From Pocillopora verrucosa (lineage: Eukaryota > Cnidaria > Anthozoa > Scleractinia > Pocilloporidae): 64,000 nucleotides of DNA. The translations under genes and the position numbers were made by a program. Positions 23,205 to 48,875 of the stretch are shown piece by piece; within the stretch, counting starts at the first letter, position 1, and each line of letters opens with the position of its first letter. The notes under the pieces are model-generated. The model had not been told where the DNA came from. It saw nothing but the letters and a program-made list of their open reading frames with translations, and made no database searches. The stretch lies in NCBI RefSeq assembly GCF_036669915.1, contig NC_089317.1, positions 975,270 to 1,039,269 on the forward strand, read 5' to 3'.

Positions 23205-24002
23205 CCTGGTCACACTTAGGAACCAAAAGACATCTCAGGTGTTGGTCAAACGTTCAAAATATTTTTGGGAAATTATGGAAATGGAATGGGGAAGGCTTTG
23301 ACAAAGATCATCAAAATAAACTAATTTTAAAAAAATGGTCTCGTTATGTTTTCTGTACCCACAAAGCATTTGTAGAGTAACTCATTCTATACAGTGCTAT
23401 CAGCTTGGATTTTTTTTAAAATAATGGATTGTGCTTGAAAAGAAATCTTGGAGCTCTCCTCTAGGCAAGTTATCTAACTTAACAGGGGTATAAATAATGG
23501 GGAACAGTCTTGAATATGTTAAGTTAAGGTTAGGAAGTATTTGTACAAAAAAGAAGGTAATTCAGTCTTTAATAATTCAGGATAGATTAAGTGCCTGTTA
23601 TTAACCACATTTCTTGCCTCCCAAATCATCCTCAAGAAATTTTTATGAGATGTGGCTCTTCTGCAGCTTGTGTTTCCCAAAATGTGTTCACTCTCTTGAT
23701 CTGTACATTTAAATAATCAAATCTTTATAAAATGTCTGTCTTTTAAAATTCTGAATGTAATGGAAGCTGCATCCTTTTGAAACTTACTGTTCATAATTTT
23801 AGAAAAATTAATATATTGAAGAACAAAACTAAAGGTCAATTTCCCTTATCCAGAAGGCACAAATAATAAATAAAAGGAACCTGCATCTTTTGAAACAAGC
23901 TGTTCATATCTTTACCAATGAAGTCTTCTTAAGAAAAATGAATGAAATGAAGAACAAAACTGAAAATAAATTTAACTCAACCAAAAAAACACAAGTAATA
24001 AA

Positions 24003-26652
24003 TTATTGCTGTGTAGGTAACACTCCACTGCTAATATTCAAGGTTTCCCCAGTGAGTTTAAATGTACCAGAGTTTGAGTATTCAGAAAATCTTTCATCCA
24101 ATGTCAGTGATGTCTGAAACCAAACAAAATTAAATTTTTTCCAGATGACTATTTTTCAGTAAGATAGGGGAAAAGCTTGAAATTATTTTTTTAGTAATTA
24201 AGTTGTTAATAAAATATACTAAGAAAATTGGATTCAAACAATGGTAGCTTCTAACTTTAGAAATGGTCTGTCACTAACTAGAGTCATTATGTTGTGTTAT
24301 TGGGCCAAAGACTACTCACTTGGTGCCTGCTTAACTTTGTGGTAGAAAGAGGCAGTGACAGTTTTTATAGTTTGAAGAAATTAGAAGTGATTTTGGATGT
24401 TAGTCCATCAAAAATGAGCTGTCTTATTTCTCTGTCAGTTCACCTGTACCAATTTAAACTCCTAAGAGTGGCACTGGGAGAGTTATGTGTCCTGTCAAAG
24501 ACGACAGTGACCCTGTCTGGCCTTGAACCTAAACCTTGAAAGTGGAATCCAGCCCACTTCTCACTCATCCACCAGACACACATAAAAATATGGTCCAAAC
24601 TTCTCAAATTTGGCTTGAATCCCACCTTTAGGCCACAGTATCCTCTATTAATATAAGTCAAAACTATAACAAAATTCTCAAACATGGTTGGTTATCACTA
24701 ACCTCATTTGAGCATTAATAGGACAGTGTGCACGTCATGCTTGTAATCAGACAGTAATAGCACAGTTGCTTAGGGTTAGTACACATCATGGGCACTTGCT
24801 GTTGTTGTGCAATTTGCCAAGTTAACAATTTTTTTTATTAATAAGTAAATTTTTAACCGATGTCAAATTTTGTCATAGTTTTGATTAACTGGTAACAGGA
24901 CTTCGTGTCATCCAGTTCAGTCTGAAATCCTATTTGTGACTTTGTCAATCACTTGAATGATTACAGACTGAATTTGACTCCGCTCAGCCCTATTACCATT
25001 AATAGGCCACTGAATAGGCCACTTTGCTTTGAGTAGACTTTACACACCTTTCACTAATTACTATGATCAGTAGATGTGACAAATTAATTATTTGTTTTAT
25101 GCTACAGAAACCAAGATAAGCTCTGCCTGAATAGGCCACTTGCTTTCAGTACAGACTTTACATACCTTTCACCAATTATGATCAGTAGATATGATGAATT
25201 AACTTACCGCAGGTGAAGGAAATTTTAAGTTCTCATCCTTTAATATAGAAACCTAAAGAAAAGGATACCAAAATAAAGGTTTCTACACCAGAAATATTTA
25301 TGGATTGGTTACGAAACAATTGATCTTGATTGATATCAAACCAAAGTGTTAGCAGTTTCTCAATTCTGCTATTTTAGCAAGCTTGTGTAAAACATCTTGA
25401 ATACATTAATTATAACCAAAGTAAAGATATGCTTTTGGGAGATGAAGAATGAACTCTTTTACTTCTAAGAGTGACTATCTTTGAATTTTTCCCTAGAGTA
25501 TCACCACTGAATCAATAATTGTGGTTGCAAGCTAACAAAGCTTTTGATTGTTAGAGAAATTCTCCTTCATTACCAATGGAATAGTATTGAAAACAGTGTG
25601 GAGAATATGCATGCTGATGTTAGGCTGTAAAGCATTATAATCATCTTAGAATGTTCAGTTTTGATAAACAAACATATTCCTGGCTATTAACTTTGATCAG
25701 AAACAGCTGACATTAGAACTGCAACTGTTATATCCTGTGGTGCATAGATGAAGTTATGAATAGAAGATCCTGTGTTGCATAGAGAATCAAACACAATTCC
25801 CTGTGTACGTAAATCCGTGTATTAAGTGGAGCTTTGTTAGGGTAAAATTTCCGCACAGCCCCATACTATTGTTAAACAAATCTGTTTTCCCAAGGGCAAT
25901 GTATTGTTTTTGTCGTTGTTTTCTCTATCCAAGAACTGAATGCATAATGTAGTATGGGGCTGTGCAGAAATTTTTACCCTTTATTAGTGTATCTGATTGG
26001 GTTTAACAGTAATAGACTTAAGGACTAAATGAAAACGAAATTTTACCTTTTTGGATGTAGAGTAATCCCCTTCAGCGATCGATGCTTTCTCATGTTGACG
26101 AAACAGTTGAAGTTCTTCGTTAGTTGCCTTCCACATGCCGTAGTATTTCCGCGCAAGTGACAGATATTTCGCTGCGTTTTTCCTCTCTGCTTCCATAGTT
26201 TCCAGAAGATCGGCTTCCATTTTTAAAGCCCGCTCCGTGACAAGTTTTTCAAACCTACGCACCTTATTTTCGTTCTTTTCTTCCTTAATTCTTTGTTTCC
26301 TTCGTTTCTGTTGACGCCTTCGTGCCACGCGTCTGTTTTTCCGTCTCTGTTCTACTGATAAATCAGGAGCTAATGCTCCTTCGCTTTTTTTCTCGCCATC
26401 GAATGCATCTAGAGGAGCACTAGTGTCTTTCATTTCTTGTTCCTTGGCTCCTTCGCTTTTTTCGTAGCAATCGGAAGCAATCGAAGGAGTGCTTTTGTCT
26501 TTCATTTCTTGTTCCTTTGCTCTTTCACTTTCTCCGTTGCAAGCGGAAGCACTTAATGAATTACTTGTGTCTTTCATTTCTTGTTTCCCTGTTTTTGTGA
26601 CGGTTGACTTTGCTTTAATCAACCAAGCTGGAATCACTGACGAGGACGCCAT
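24003..26652 (-). CDS. Unrecognised basic coiled-coil protein, 253 aa, 3 exons
   Basis: Exons: 26652-26047 (202 codons), 25252-25208 (15 codons) and 24113-24003 (36 codons plus TAA). All junctions are phase 0 with canonical sites. I do not recognise the family. Residues 23-98 hold a 24-residue repeat in which (K/E)QEMKD recurs at about 23, 47 and 71, with Ser/Thr/Ala-rich linkers and KSEGA. Residues 103-121 form a very basic block (RRKNRRVARRRQQKRRKQ), a plausible nuclear or nucleic-acid contact signal. Residues about 123-190 look like a charged alpha-helical coiled coil containing an aromatic stretch, ARKYYGMWKATNEEL. The tail ends ..FKLTGETLNISSGVLPTQQ. There is no signal peptide or membrane segment. 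It lies tail-to-tail with CEP295, 798 bases between stops. Three agreeing exons make it a real gene, but the function is unknown. Confidence 0.75.
25010..25207. repeat. Tandem duplication of about 80 bases in an intron
   Basis: Two copies (about 25010-25090 and 25129-25207) share GAATAGGCCACTT, a TTTACA.ACCTTTCAC block and ATGATCAGTAGAT. The second copy ends at the donor site of exon 2 of the coiled-coil gene on the minus strand. Confidence 0.75.
25453..25637 (+). mobile_element. Family B MITE-like element
   Basis: CTTTTACTTCTAAGAGTGAC to GGCTGTAAAGCATTA; CTTTTGATTGTTAGAGAAAT and GAGAATATGCATGCTGATG inside; first intron of the coiled-coil gene. Confidence 0.75.
25840..25979. mobile_element. 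Foldback/MITE-like element
   Basis: Arms 25840-25867 and 25951-25979 are reverse complements (GGGTAAAATTTCCGCACAGC.. against its complement) with about two differences and an 83-base spacer. It lies in the first intron of the coiled-coil gene. I see no coding capacity. Confidence 0.7.
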
Positions 26653-27639
26653 TATTGTGATGTCATGTTCGCGCCAAATATTGATTTCACCGTGAGAAGA
26701 CTGGCGGCAAAGATACGATATAATATGTACGGGAGGGGAGGGTACAGAATGCTGAGAATTTTCTTTTGCTTGTTATGTAGGGCCACGTCGCACTGAAGTG
26801 AATTCAAATATTGACCAAATGAACGCGAATCAAAAATTAGCAAAAACTTTCGCATTTCCTTGCCACGCAAGAGCGGATCTTCTCTCCTGTTGGTCCTTAA
26901 CGTTTAGTTGACGCTTGTGTTACATATAGCTCCGATACTTTGATGAAAGAATCTCTCGTTGAAGTCATACATGTCCTCAAAATTGCTGCCAATAAAAGCG
27001 GCGCCCAAAATTCATATCCCTTGAAATAAAAAGGGTGAGTTGGGCTTGGAAAATCCTGCCATCGCACGCCAAAGACAACTGAGCGGACTAAAGAAATCTT
27101 TCACGATGAAACTTTTATTCCAATATATTTTGCATAACATAACAGCTAGATGGTTAAAAAGAGACATGATTGTTTGTGGTGCCAAAATTTGAAGCCTCCG
27201 AGGTAGGACATCGATTCTTTTGAAGATTGGCGAAAATTGTGAGCGACTCGGAAACATTTGGCAAGTTTTTTCAAATGTTGGTCGCACTTATTTTACGCTA
27301 TCTGTCGACAGATTTTTAACTTCAACAACAAACAACAAAAATTCGAATGCGACCCGTGCTTTAGACAAGTGGTTTTTTTTTGTTTCTGTTTTTTTTTTCC
27401 TATGTTTCGTTTTGTTGTTGTTTTTTTTTCTCAGATTTGCAACAAAGATCGAAAAAAGTATCATCTGGTTAGGATAGTTCCCCACAGAAACTGTACCGAC
27501 ACATGTTTCTCGAAAATGTTTTATCAGTATTATTCACGTTCACGCAACATAGCTTTATCCAATACGTCTGGTATTCTCATTCGCCATTGGTCAAAACGCA
27601 TCACGCGAAAGAATATTCCCCAGCTTTAAATAGGACACA

Positions 27640-27860
27640 AATTTCTGAAATCAGACACTAATGTCTAAAATCGGGCAGTTGTGTCTAAAATTGGACATTA
27701 GTGTCCGAAATCAGACACTAATGTCCAAAATCGGACATTGGTGTCTAAGATCTAACTCTGGTGTCTAAAATCGGACACAAGTGTCCAAAATCAGACACTG
27801 GTGTTCAAAATTGGACATTCGTGTCCAAAATTGGACATTCGTGTCCAAAATTGGATACTA
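27640..27860. repeat. Minisatellite, 20-bp unit with palindromic core
   Basis: About eleven diverged units of roughly 20 bases, each with a half-palindromic core such as GACACTAATGTC or GGACATTAGTGTCC, joined by AAAATC or AAAATT. The pattern begins and stops abruptly. Confidence 0.9.
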
Positions 27861-28594
27861 GTACGAAACAAGTTTCATCATGATAGGATAGTTCTCTACA
27901 ATAACAGTACCGACACGTTTCTTGAAAAGCTCTTATCCATTTTATTCACCTCCATGCTGTAAAGCCATATTCAATACGTCTGAGATTTTAAAATGAGTTT
28001 TCCTTCTTCTAAAAGTGCATAAACCACAGTCCATTTTAGGAACGGAGTGTTGAGTTCTGACTGTTTCTTTACATTTGCAAAATAGATCATGGTAATATGA
28101 CCGAGTGGAGTCCAATTAGGTCTGTAACCGTTCTAGTGATTTGTTTATCACGAGTACGACTAGTCACAATTGGACGACACCAAGTCCTGTCACCAATTTA
28201 ATCAAAACTGTTTTGATCCTGTCCACAGAATTCGAGAGTGTTGATGGTATTTTTTGATTGAAAAATTAATTAAAATCTTCGAACGTTGTAACAAAGATTG
28301 ACCAAAAATTTCATGTTCTGATGCACCATAGAGAGGTAGTAATTAAGACTTCGATAGATGTTCCAAAATGTGTTACAACATCGCCATAATATGTTCAAGA
28401 AAATTCTCACACACTTTCAGGAAAAAACATTTAGAACCTCCAGCAATGCGTATTAAATTACATAAGAACTCAAATCAATTACATCCGAACACAAAGTTTA
28501 GCTGAAATTATGACTTGATACAACGTCAACCTTCACCAAACCATTAATTAAAATTTTTCACGTACGATATAAGGCGTGTTTAAGTGAATTGCTC

Positions 28595-29150
28595 GTAGAT
28601 GCAGAAGTCATTTGCGCGTGCATGTGCAGGTGTCATCTGCGTGCAAGCGTTGAAGTCACACGCGTAAGTGAGTTGGGCGTGCTTGCAGAAGTTACCCACG
28701 CGTGCATGCAGAGGTCACGTGCACGTGGAGTTCTTTACGCGTGCACGCAAGGGTCAGTTGCACGTTCGGGCAGAAGTAAATCTTGTGAATGCTCCCGGAA
28801 GTCACTTACGCAAGTACACACACGCATATGTAAGCTGTATGTGCACGCTAAAGTCAATTGTGCATGCACATGGAAGTCACCTAGGAGTTCATACGGAGAT
28901 CAAACGCGCACGCACGCCTATGATTACCCGCACGCGCCCCATAAGGACGCCAGTTCATTTGCATGTACATATAATAAGCATACACGAGCTCCCTACTTCA
29001 TTAGTAGGCCAGCAATTGTAGCTTCACAGGAGTCATTTTCACGGGCTCAAAGAAGTCAGTTCATTTTGTCATTGGCATTTCCGAGCAGAAGTCGACGAGA
29101 CTTTGCGCGGAAGTCACTTCCACGAGCTCATAAAAAGTCACTTGACCCGA
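28595..29150. repeat. Degenerate minisatellite rich in CGTGCA and AGAAGTCAC
   Basis: Units of about 25-28 bases repeat the pattern ACGCGTGCATGCAGAAGTCAC with many substitutions. They are locally GC-rich and rich in ACGT, CACGTG and GCATGC palindromes. The array ends about 40 bases beyond the PCCA stop, so the PCCA 3' UTR probably includes it. The 195-codon plus-strand frame here is repeat read-through. Confidence 0.85.
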
Positions 29151-29191
29151 AAATTGTGATAACCTTTCCCTCCTAGAATAGAATTGCCGTC

Positions 29192-43356
<14,165 letters not shown>

Positions 43357-43849
43357 ACTCTGCTGCAATTTTGCATTGGTCAACAATGGAAGCTGTGATG
43401 GTGCATGCTTACTACTGCAATCTAGATGCAAGCTTCTTGTGTGTACATGAGATGCAATATTGTCACTTGCTTTGTCTTACAAATTACAAGTCTGTTTAAC
43501 CTATGATACTGAACTTTCTCTCTGTTTGTGACAGTGTGCTAGGCTTAGTTTTCATATGTGCCAGAGAACAATTAAGCAGTTGGAAATTGAAACATACAGA
43601 TAGATTTCTTGGAACTTTTTCAAAGCATTGGTCCAATTTGTCTCCTTTTGTTATACTTTGTTGTTCTGTTATTTTTGTTACATAGCCTGTGAACTTAGTC
43701 TAATGCACCAAAGAAAGTGAAAAGCATTTTATGAAAAATCTAACTTAATATAGCCTTTGTTGTGGGGGCTTTCTTTTTACATTAGGAAATCTTCAGTTTG
43801 TTTCTTGTGTTTTCAAGGTTTGACAAAAATGAGTAAACCTCACGAGAAC

Positions 43850-44045
43850 CTTTTTGTAATTGTCTCTTCAAACTCCTCAACATTTGCTTTCAACTTAGTT
43901 GTGAGAATTTGAGGTTACATTAAGATAAATCCTCTTTCTGAGAAGTATGTCAATTCTTAGAGCCTCTACTGGATTATGTTTCATTGATATTTTAAAGAGA
44001 ACTACACATTAGTCATTTCTGCAAGTACTGCTATAAGGCAAAGAA
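43850..44045 (+). mobile_element. Degenerate family C element
   Basis: GTGAGAATTTGAGGTTACAT and a decayed TCTGAGAAGTATG..TTCTTAGAGCC..CTGGATTATG series resemble family C. Confidence 0.4.
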
Positions 44046-44399
44046 TACAGTGTACAGTATGCCTTTCTAGTTTGGATTATAATAAACCACTATTTAGAGT
44101 TCTATAGTTGATGGAGAGGGAAAGAAGAAGGTTTACTAAAGGTGGGGCTCATAGTGTTCTCCAGATACTTTTTTGGTGGTCATCCATGCAAAACCACTAG
44201 CTGGCAGAAGATAAAAATTTATTTCAAATCAAGACAGCTTTTTGGCTGCTTTGACCATTTATAGTTTCTGGAACTTCAGGAGGAAGTAGCCAGTGAAAAC
44301 ATAATCTTTCAGTGCTTCTGGAGAACACTTGGCTCACAGAAAATGTAAATAAGGGGTATAAGAGGGAGAAGTGGGCAGGGGAAGGGATTGTGAGAGTGG

Positions 44400-44655
44400 T
44401 TATGGTGTTTGAACCACGCTTTTGGACGTAAACAATCACCCATCTTGTTTTCAAGGTTATTATAGTCTAAATTTGATTATCATGATTATTTATTGAATTC
44501 TCATGACCCATCGGAGAGTCTTCATTATGTATCTTATTAAGAGAAATTTGATTTTAATCATTCTTGCTTTTAATTTGACTGATTATTTAGTTCAGAAGAG
44601 CTGTCAGATGAATTTGCGATTTTCGTGTGGCAAATTGTCAGCAACGTCTGATGTC
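44400..44655 (+). repeat. Direct repeat, copy 1 (pairs with 48876-49098)
   Basis: Shares long blocks with 48876-49098, in the same order and orientation: GACGTAAACAATC.CCCATCTT, ATCATGATTATTT, CTTGCTTTTAATTTGACTGA and GATTTTCGTGTGGCAAATTG. The two copies bracket the LHFPL6-like gene. Confidence 0.8.
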
Positions 44656-44886
44656 TGTCAGTGCTTCATGAGAACACTGGGCTCGCAGGAAACTTAAAGT
44701 TGTAAATAAGGGGCATAACAAAAAGAAGAGGAGAGGGGAGGGGGTTGTTAGGTGTTTGAACCAGGCTTTGAGCTTTTATTTCCAATAATACCTCAGCTGT
44801 TCCGGACCCAAGGGTCCTGCCTATTCACGTGACTCCACCCTCGAAACAAAATCACTCGCGAATTTCGTGCAGGCCACTCACAGAGC

Positions 44887-44994
44887 ATGTTACAAAGGCT
44901 GATTAGTCTTGAAAGAGCGTTCGGCGATCCAGCCCTTGGTGAACGAGATTTGAAGAAAATGGGCGTTGGCATACTCTCTTTTGCTACTTATAAT
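44887..44994 (+). CDS. Possible orphan first coding exon (36 codons)
   Basis: An open frame starts at ATG 44887 and reads MLQRLISLERAFG.. to ..GVGILSFATYN, followed by GTAGGT, a plausible donor. Composition is protein-like, with an amphipathic start. I found no convincing downstream exon on the plus strand before the LHFPL6-like gene and do not recognise the peptide. It may be a real 5' exon with distant partners, a duplicated gene fragment, or chance. Confidence 0.25.
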
Positions 44995-45150
44995 GTAGGT
45001 GGCATGATCTCTAACCTATGCCTAATATGAGAAAATGGTCACACTCCATACTAATTACAGCGAAATGTGTGAGGCCTATTCCAGGCGTTCAGCAAATTTC
45101 CGTGCGAAATAGTAAATGACACGATAGTACAGGCGGAGCGAATAACGAGA

Positions 45151-45195
45151 GAGGCTTGGGTAGGGTCGCGCAAAAAGCGACCCGACCCAAGCCTC
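45151..45195. repeat. Short perfect-type hairpin, 19-bp stem
   Basis: GAGGCTTGGGTAGGGTCGC (45151-45169) pairs with 45177-45195 with one mismatch and a 7-base loop. It is GC-rich in an AT-rich spacer. Confidence 0.8.
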
Positions 45196-45675
45196 GCTCG
45201 TTTTTTCACTGGTCTGAACTACATGGGAACGCACGTTGATGAGGGGAAGAAAAATAAAGGGAATTAATACGCTTGGAAAAACCACTTGTTTAATGGTGAA
45301 TCTACAATTGGTTCAATAAGGCAGCTTGCCATTCTGACAGTCACTGAGTCACTCTTCTGATAAAATGTAAGGTGTTGTATACACTCGAATCAATAGGAGA
45401 GAACTACCGTCTAGGCGACTAATCTTACATAAAACTGAACCTTCACATGTGGAAGACACTGCATTTCCTTCTACTCTTCGGTACATCTTCGTAATATAAT
45501 CGGAACGTCTTCGGGAATTTCTGGACTTCCTTGGGTATGATAAGCTATGTTCACGAAAATGCTCGCCTTCTGAGCATAATACTCACGTCATTGACGTAAA
45601 ATGCAGTCAGGTGTTCATCCAGAGTTTTTTTTTTCGTCGTTAGAGAGATGCTACAAATAGTTGCCTATCATCGAA

Positions 45676-48115
45676 CTACATGATGAAACTGTCTGATCGC
45701 TCGATACTCGTTCTAGAATAGATCGGCTTTTTCTGTTTCCCAGCTCGAGTGGACAAAACAGCACAAATAAAAGCCGAACCAGTTCCTACCACGAACAAAA
45801 AGAAAGCCCAGCTGAGTTTACAATGGCCGAGCCTGTAAAAATTTGCTTCTTTTCCACAAGCTTGCTTAAATTCAACACTTCCCCAGCCTGAAGGGTAAAT
45901 ACCAAAACCAATCGCCAGAAGAAAGCCTGTGGATTAAAATGAAGAAATAGATAAATTAATACTTAGTAAGAACAAGGTAAGATAGTGAGGAAAAGCTTCA
46001 CTTGAGCATGAGTTTATCCAGATTTCTGACGCATGAAGCAACTAGGGGTTTCACTACTCCCCCTGGGAAGGGGTGTTAGTCCATTACAACTTACCCCCCC
46101 CCCTCCCACGACATTTAGCTGGTACCCATTTATGTTCTGGGTGGGGGGTGGAGAGAGGCATCGGGAGAGTGGGGTGTAGAGTGCCACGCCCAAGAACACG
46201 CCATTATGACCCAGCCAGGTCTCGACGCCAGACCTCTCGATAAAAGCAAGATTGAAAACAGGAGATTGAAAAAAGTTGAGTTATTTTAGTGTGACTTTAC
46301 CTTCCCTCCCTAAAGAGCAATGGAGAGAGGAAGGAAAGAACAAGACCGTGGTGTTTTGGGGAATTATCCTTAAAGTACCGAAGAGTTTATGGTTCTTATT
46401 ATCCATTCATAGGTTAAGTAGCTCGAACACTGGGAAGGTTTCGCGCCACGACAGCGCGGTGTCGATCACAAATCAGATCTACCCTTGAGCCTGGATGTGT
46501 GTCAAGTCACAGCATCTCAATAACTGTTTGATTCAAGTTTCCTGGGGTTCTGTATTACTCCTAACCGACGATAATGTCATTCCTTTCTAAATGCGTCTCT
46601 GGGAATTCGAAGAAATAGGTAAAAAATAATTTATCTCCAGCTATGTTTTGAATTCACTAATTACTTCCTAGAACGTTATGTTGAATAAATTGCTACTTTG
46701 CGTATTATTTTACAGGGAGAGAGAAAAAAGAACGATTACAAATCTATTAACGTTAGATATTTGACCTTTCCCCGGCGACCTTTTAATTGAAACTCAAACT
46801 CGTTAATCGGTTCCTTCCCTTTGTGTACAAACAGACACGGCACGAATTTTCATCTGAATTGAATAGATCACTATTTTTTATATTACCGTTGCGAAAACAA
46901 TATACACTCTCTTAATGGAGCCAGCATACTTTTGTTTATCAGATGAAATTAAGAACACCACAACAGAGCTTTGTTTTTGAATCAAAAAGTTTCCTTTTCA
47001 ACACAGCAGTAGGTAATTTTCTTGCGGTCAAATTATTGACCCGAGCATATTTCATTTATTACTCACGAACGAAGGAAATTAATTGAATCTGTTTTGACGT
47101 TTCAAGTAAATACTCAACCCAAATTTTACCTAGATAGTTCCATCAATGTTCATTGCGATTGGAACCGGATTCAATTTGTAGTTTTGTGAAATGTAACCTT
47201 GGTAATCGTCATTGTGTCAATTTGTCGATTCATCGCGGCTACTTTGTTATTAATAGTCATGAGAGCGAAACTGCAATTTACCTCGATTCATTAGAAAGTA
47301 GTAGGTGTAATTCTTTTGAACGGAATGTTAACTTTGGAAAGTACTTTCTTTTCACGGAATAGCACTTAGAAATTATCGAGGAAAGTATTCCCAAAATATT
47401 TGCACAAGTGCTATAATAGCGTTGTTCAACTTTGTAGACTTTAATTTTGTGATTAATTGAGAGGTGAGAGACGGATAATTTGCAACACCGACAACTTAAG
47501 CAATTTTCAGGTCAGCGAAGAAAACTAAGTGATAAATCGTTTCAAATTTAACGTGGCTCGGTAAAGAATCCCTTTAAATTCGAAATTTCAACCAGAAAGT
47601 TTCGAAAGAAAGTAAACAAACTATTGCGAGGTGTTATATTTAGGAGCTAGGAGCTGCTTGGTAAATATACTCGACACCCTTGTAATGAGATCAGCTTTTG
47701 GCGCATTGATTTTAGTCTCAAATTTTTACTCACCAGCCATTACTTGCAGTGCTCCTCCGACCCGAGCCGAAGTCCTCGTGAGAATGTCTTTACAACAGCA
47801 GGAAAATATAGCTGTGAAGGCTACAACAAGTAGGAATCCACAACCGATTCCTATCATCACTGTGCTGGCTTTCCATGCTTCCGAAGGAATGTCTTGAAAA
47901 CTTGCATATCGGCCACAGGCTCGCACAAGGACTGAGAGCCCGTTTGCTTGTTTTTCTAAGAAATTACATCGACGAAACACGCCTAAGTAAACTGTTGTGT
48001 TGTATATCTGTCCCTGTATCCAATAAGGAAGGAAAAAACCCGTAGAAGCCGCGAGCGCGCTCAGAACGGAGAAAATCACCCAAAAGAAGCCAGTTAATGT
48101 CAAATTGTTCGACAT
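45676..48115 (-). CDS. LHFPL6: LHFPL tetraspan subfamily member 6-like protein, 210 aa, 2 coding exons
   Basis: Exons 48115-47734 and 45926-45676 join in a Gly codon and give 210 aa, near the human LHFPL6 length of 200. LHFPL proteins are claudin-superfamily four-pass membrane proteins. Four hydrophobic segments are visible at about 8-30, 87-107, 120-139 and 162-184. The first extracellular loop carries FFLPYW (27-32), FRRC (47-50) and CGRYASFQ.IPS (67-78), which fit LHFPL6 better than LHFPL2 or LHFPL3-5. YPSGW and a conserved Cys pair follow in the second loop. The tail is short and basic, with many Ser residues. Assignment to subtype 6 is by motif similarity; the biological role of LHFPL6 is poorly known. 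Confidence 0.85.
46045..46245 (-). mobile_element. SINE, family 1, in LHFPL6-like intron
   Basis: On the minus strand it reads GGTCTGG..GAGACCTGGCTGGGTCA (box-B-like), then CTCTCCCGATGCCTCTCT, AATGGGTACCAGC and a final TGGACTA.CA.CCC block, as in the copies at 18325 and 53175. Confidence 0.65.
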
Positions 48116-48875
48116 GACAATATTTCGCTAGTTTAAGTTGGGTTAAGAGTTAAAACCTATGTTTACGAATTGCCACTCCAAATTCTTGAAATCCTGTCGT
48201 CTACGCGAATTTTTCGCTGCGTGTTGGCAGATGAAACAGCTGGAAATTCCGGGGTCTTTTACGACTTTAAATATATCCGTCCAAATTGAATGGATTCATT
48301 CCAAGTAAACAGTACCAGGGGAGAATTTGTCTGTAACCTACACCTTAGAGATGATGACAATATTTGAACATCAAAGATTACGCGATACTTAATTTATTGT
48401 CTCTCCAACAAACAACATCGGATGCGAGTAATTTGAGAGTTCTCAAGTAATAGAGTTTCTTTATCATGAAAGCGAAAGATGCGATTATGGTAATACAACA
48501 TGCTCAGGTGTGAAGTGCTGTGCAAGTTTTTGCGGTTGATTGCGCCAGGAAAATGAAAAATATAAAGCCACTGTTTTGCTCAGTTGTGAGAATATTGAAT
48601 TAGCCAATAAATTTAATAAAACTGTCGAATAATAACTTGTGTTTCCGGTACAGAACATAATTTTCACGGCGGTCGCTATCACGGAAAAATCTTGCGTGAA
48701 TTCTCTCGTCAAAAAAGTTAGTACAATCTTCTGCTTATGGAAACAGTAACTGTTGATAGAGATATTGCTAGAGAGCTTGTAGAACTGATCCTATTGCACA
48801 AAACTTTTGCAACTCAGAATATTGTCTTACAAATTAACAGGTTACACAAACATTTAAGAAATAAAAGAACGAGAT
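48116..48875. other. Upstream region of LHFPL6-like gene
   Basis: AT-rich sequence without a supported gene. It presumably includes the 5' UTR and promoter of the LHFPL6-like gene. Nothing further recognised. Confidence 0.5.

Larger units (their letters stand above)
26653..29191. other. Intergenic region with minisatellites
   Basis: No supported gene was found between the start of the coiled-coil gene and the end of PCCA. The long frames inside are read-throughs of tandem repeats or homopolymer tracts. The region holds two minisatellites (separate entries) and AT-rich unique sequence. Confidence 0.7.
43357..44886. other. Spacer after POLR2L
   Basis: No supported gene. It holds POLR2L 3' UTR sequence, a degenerate family C trace and, near its end, one copy of the direct repeat that flanks the LHFPL6-like gene. 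Confidence 0.6.

Noticed and set aside
27258-27629. 123-codon Phe-rich plus-strand frame
   Set aside because: Mostly homopolymer T tracts; no conserved motif or splice support.
28589-29176. 195-codon plus-strand frame rich in Cys, Arg and His
   Set aside because: It is read-through of a degenerate minisatellite; the peptide repeats follow the DNA repeat.
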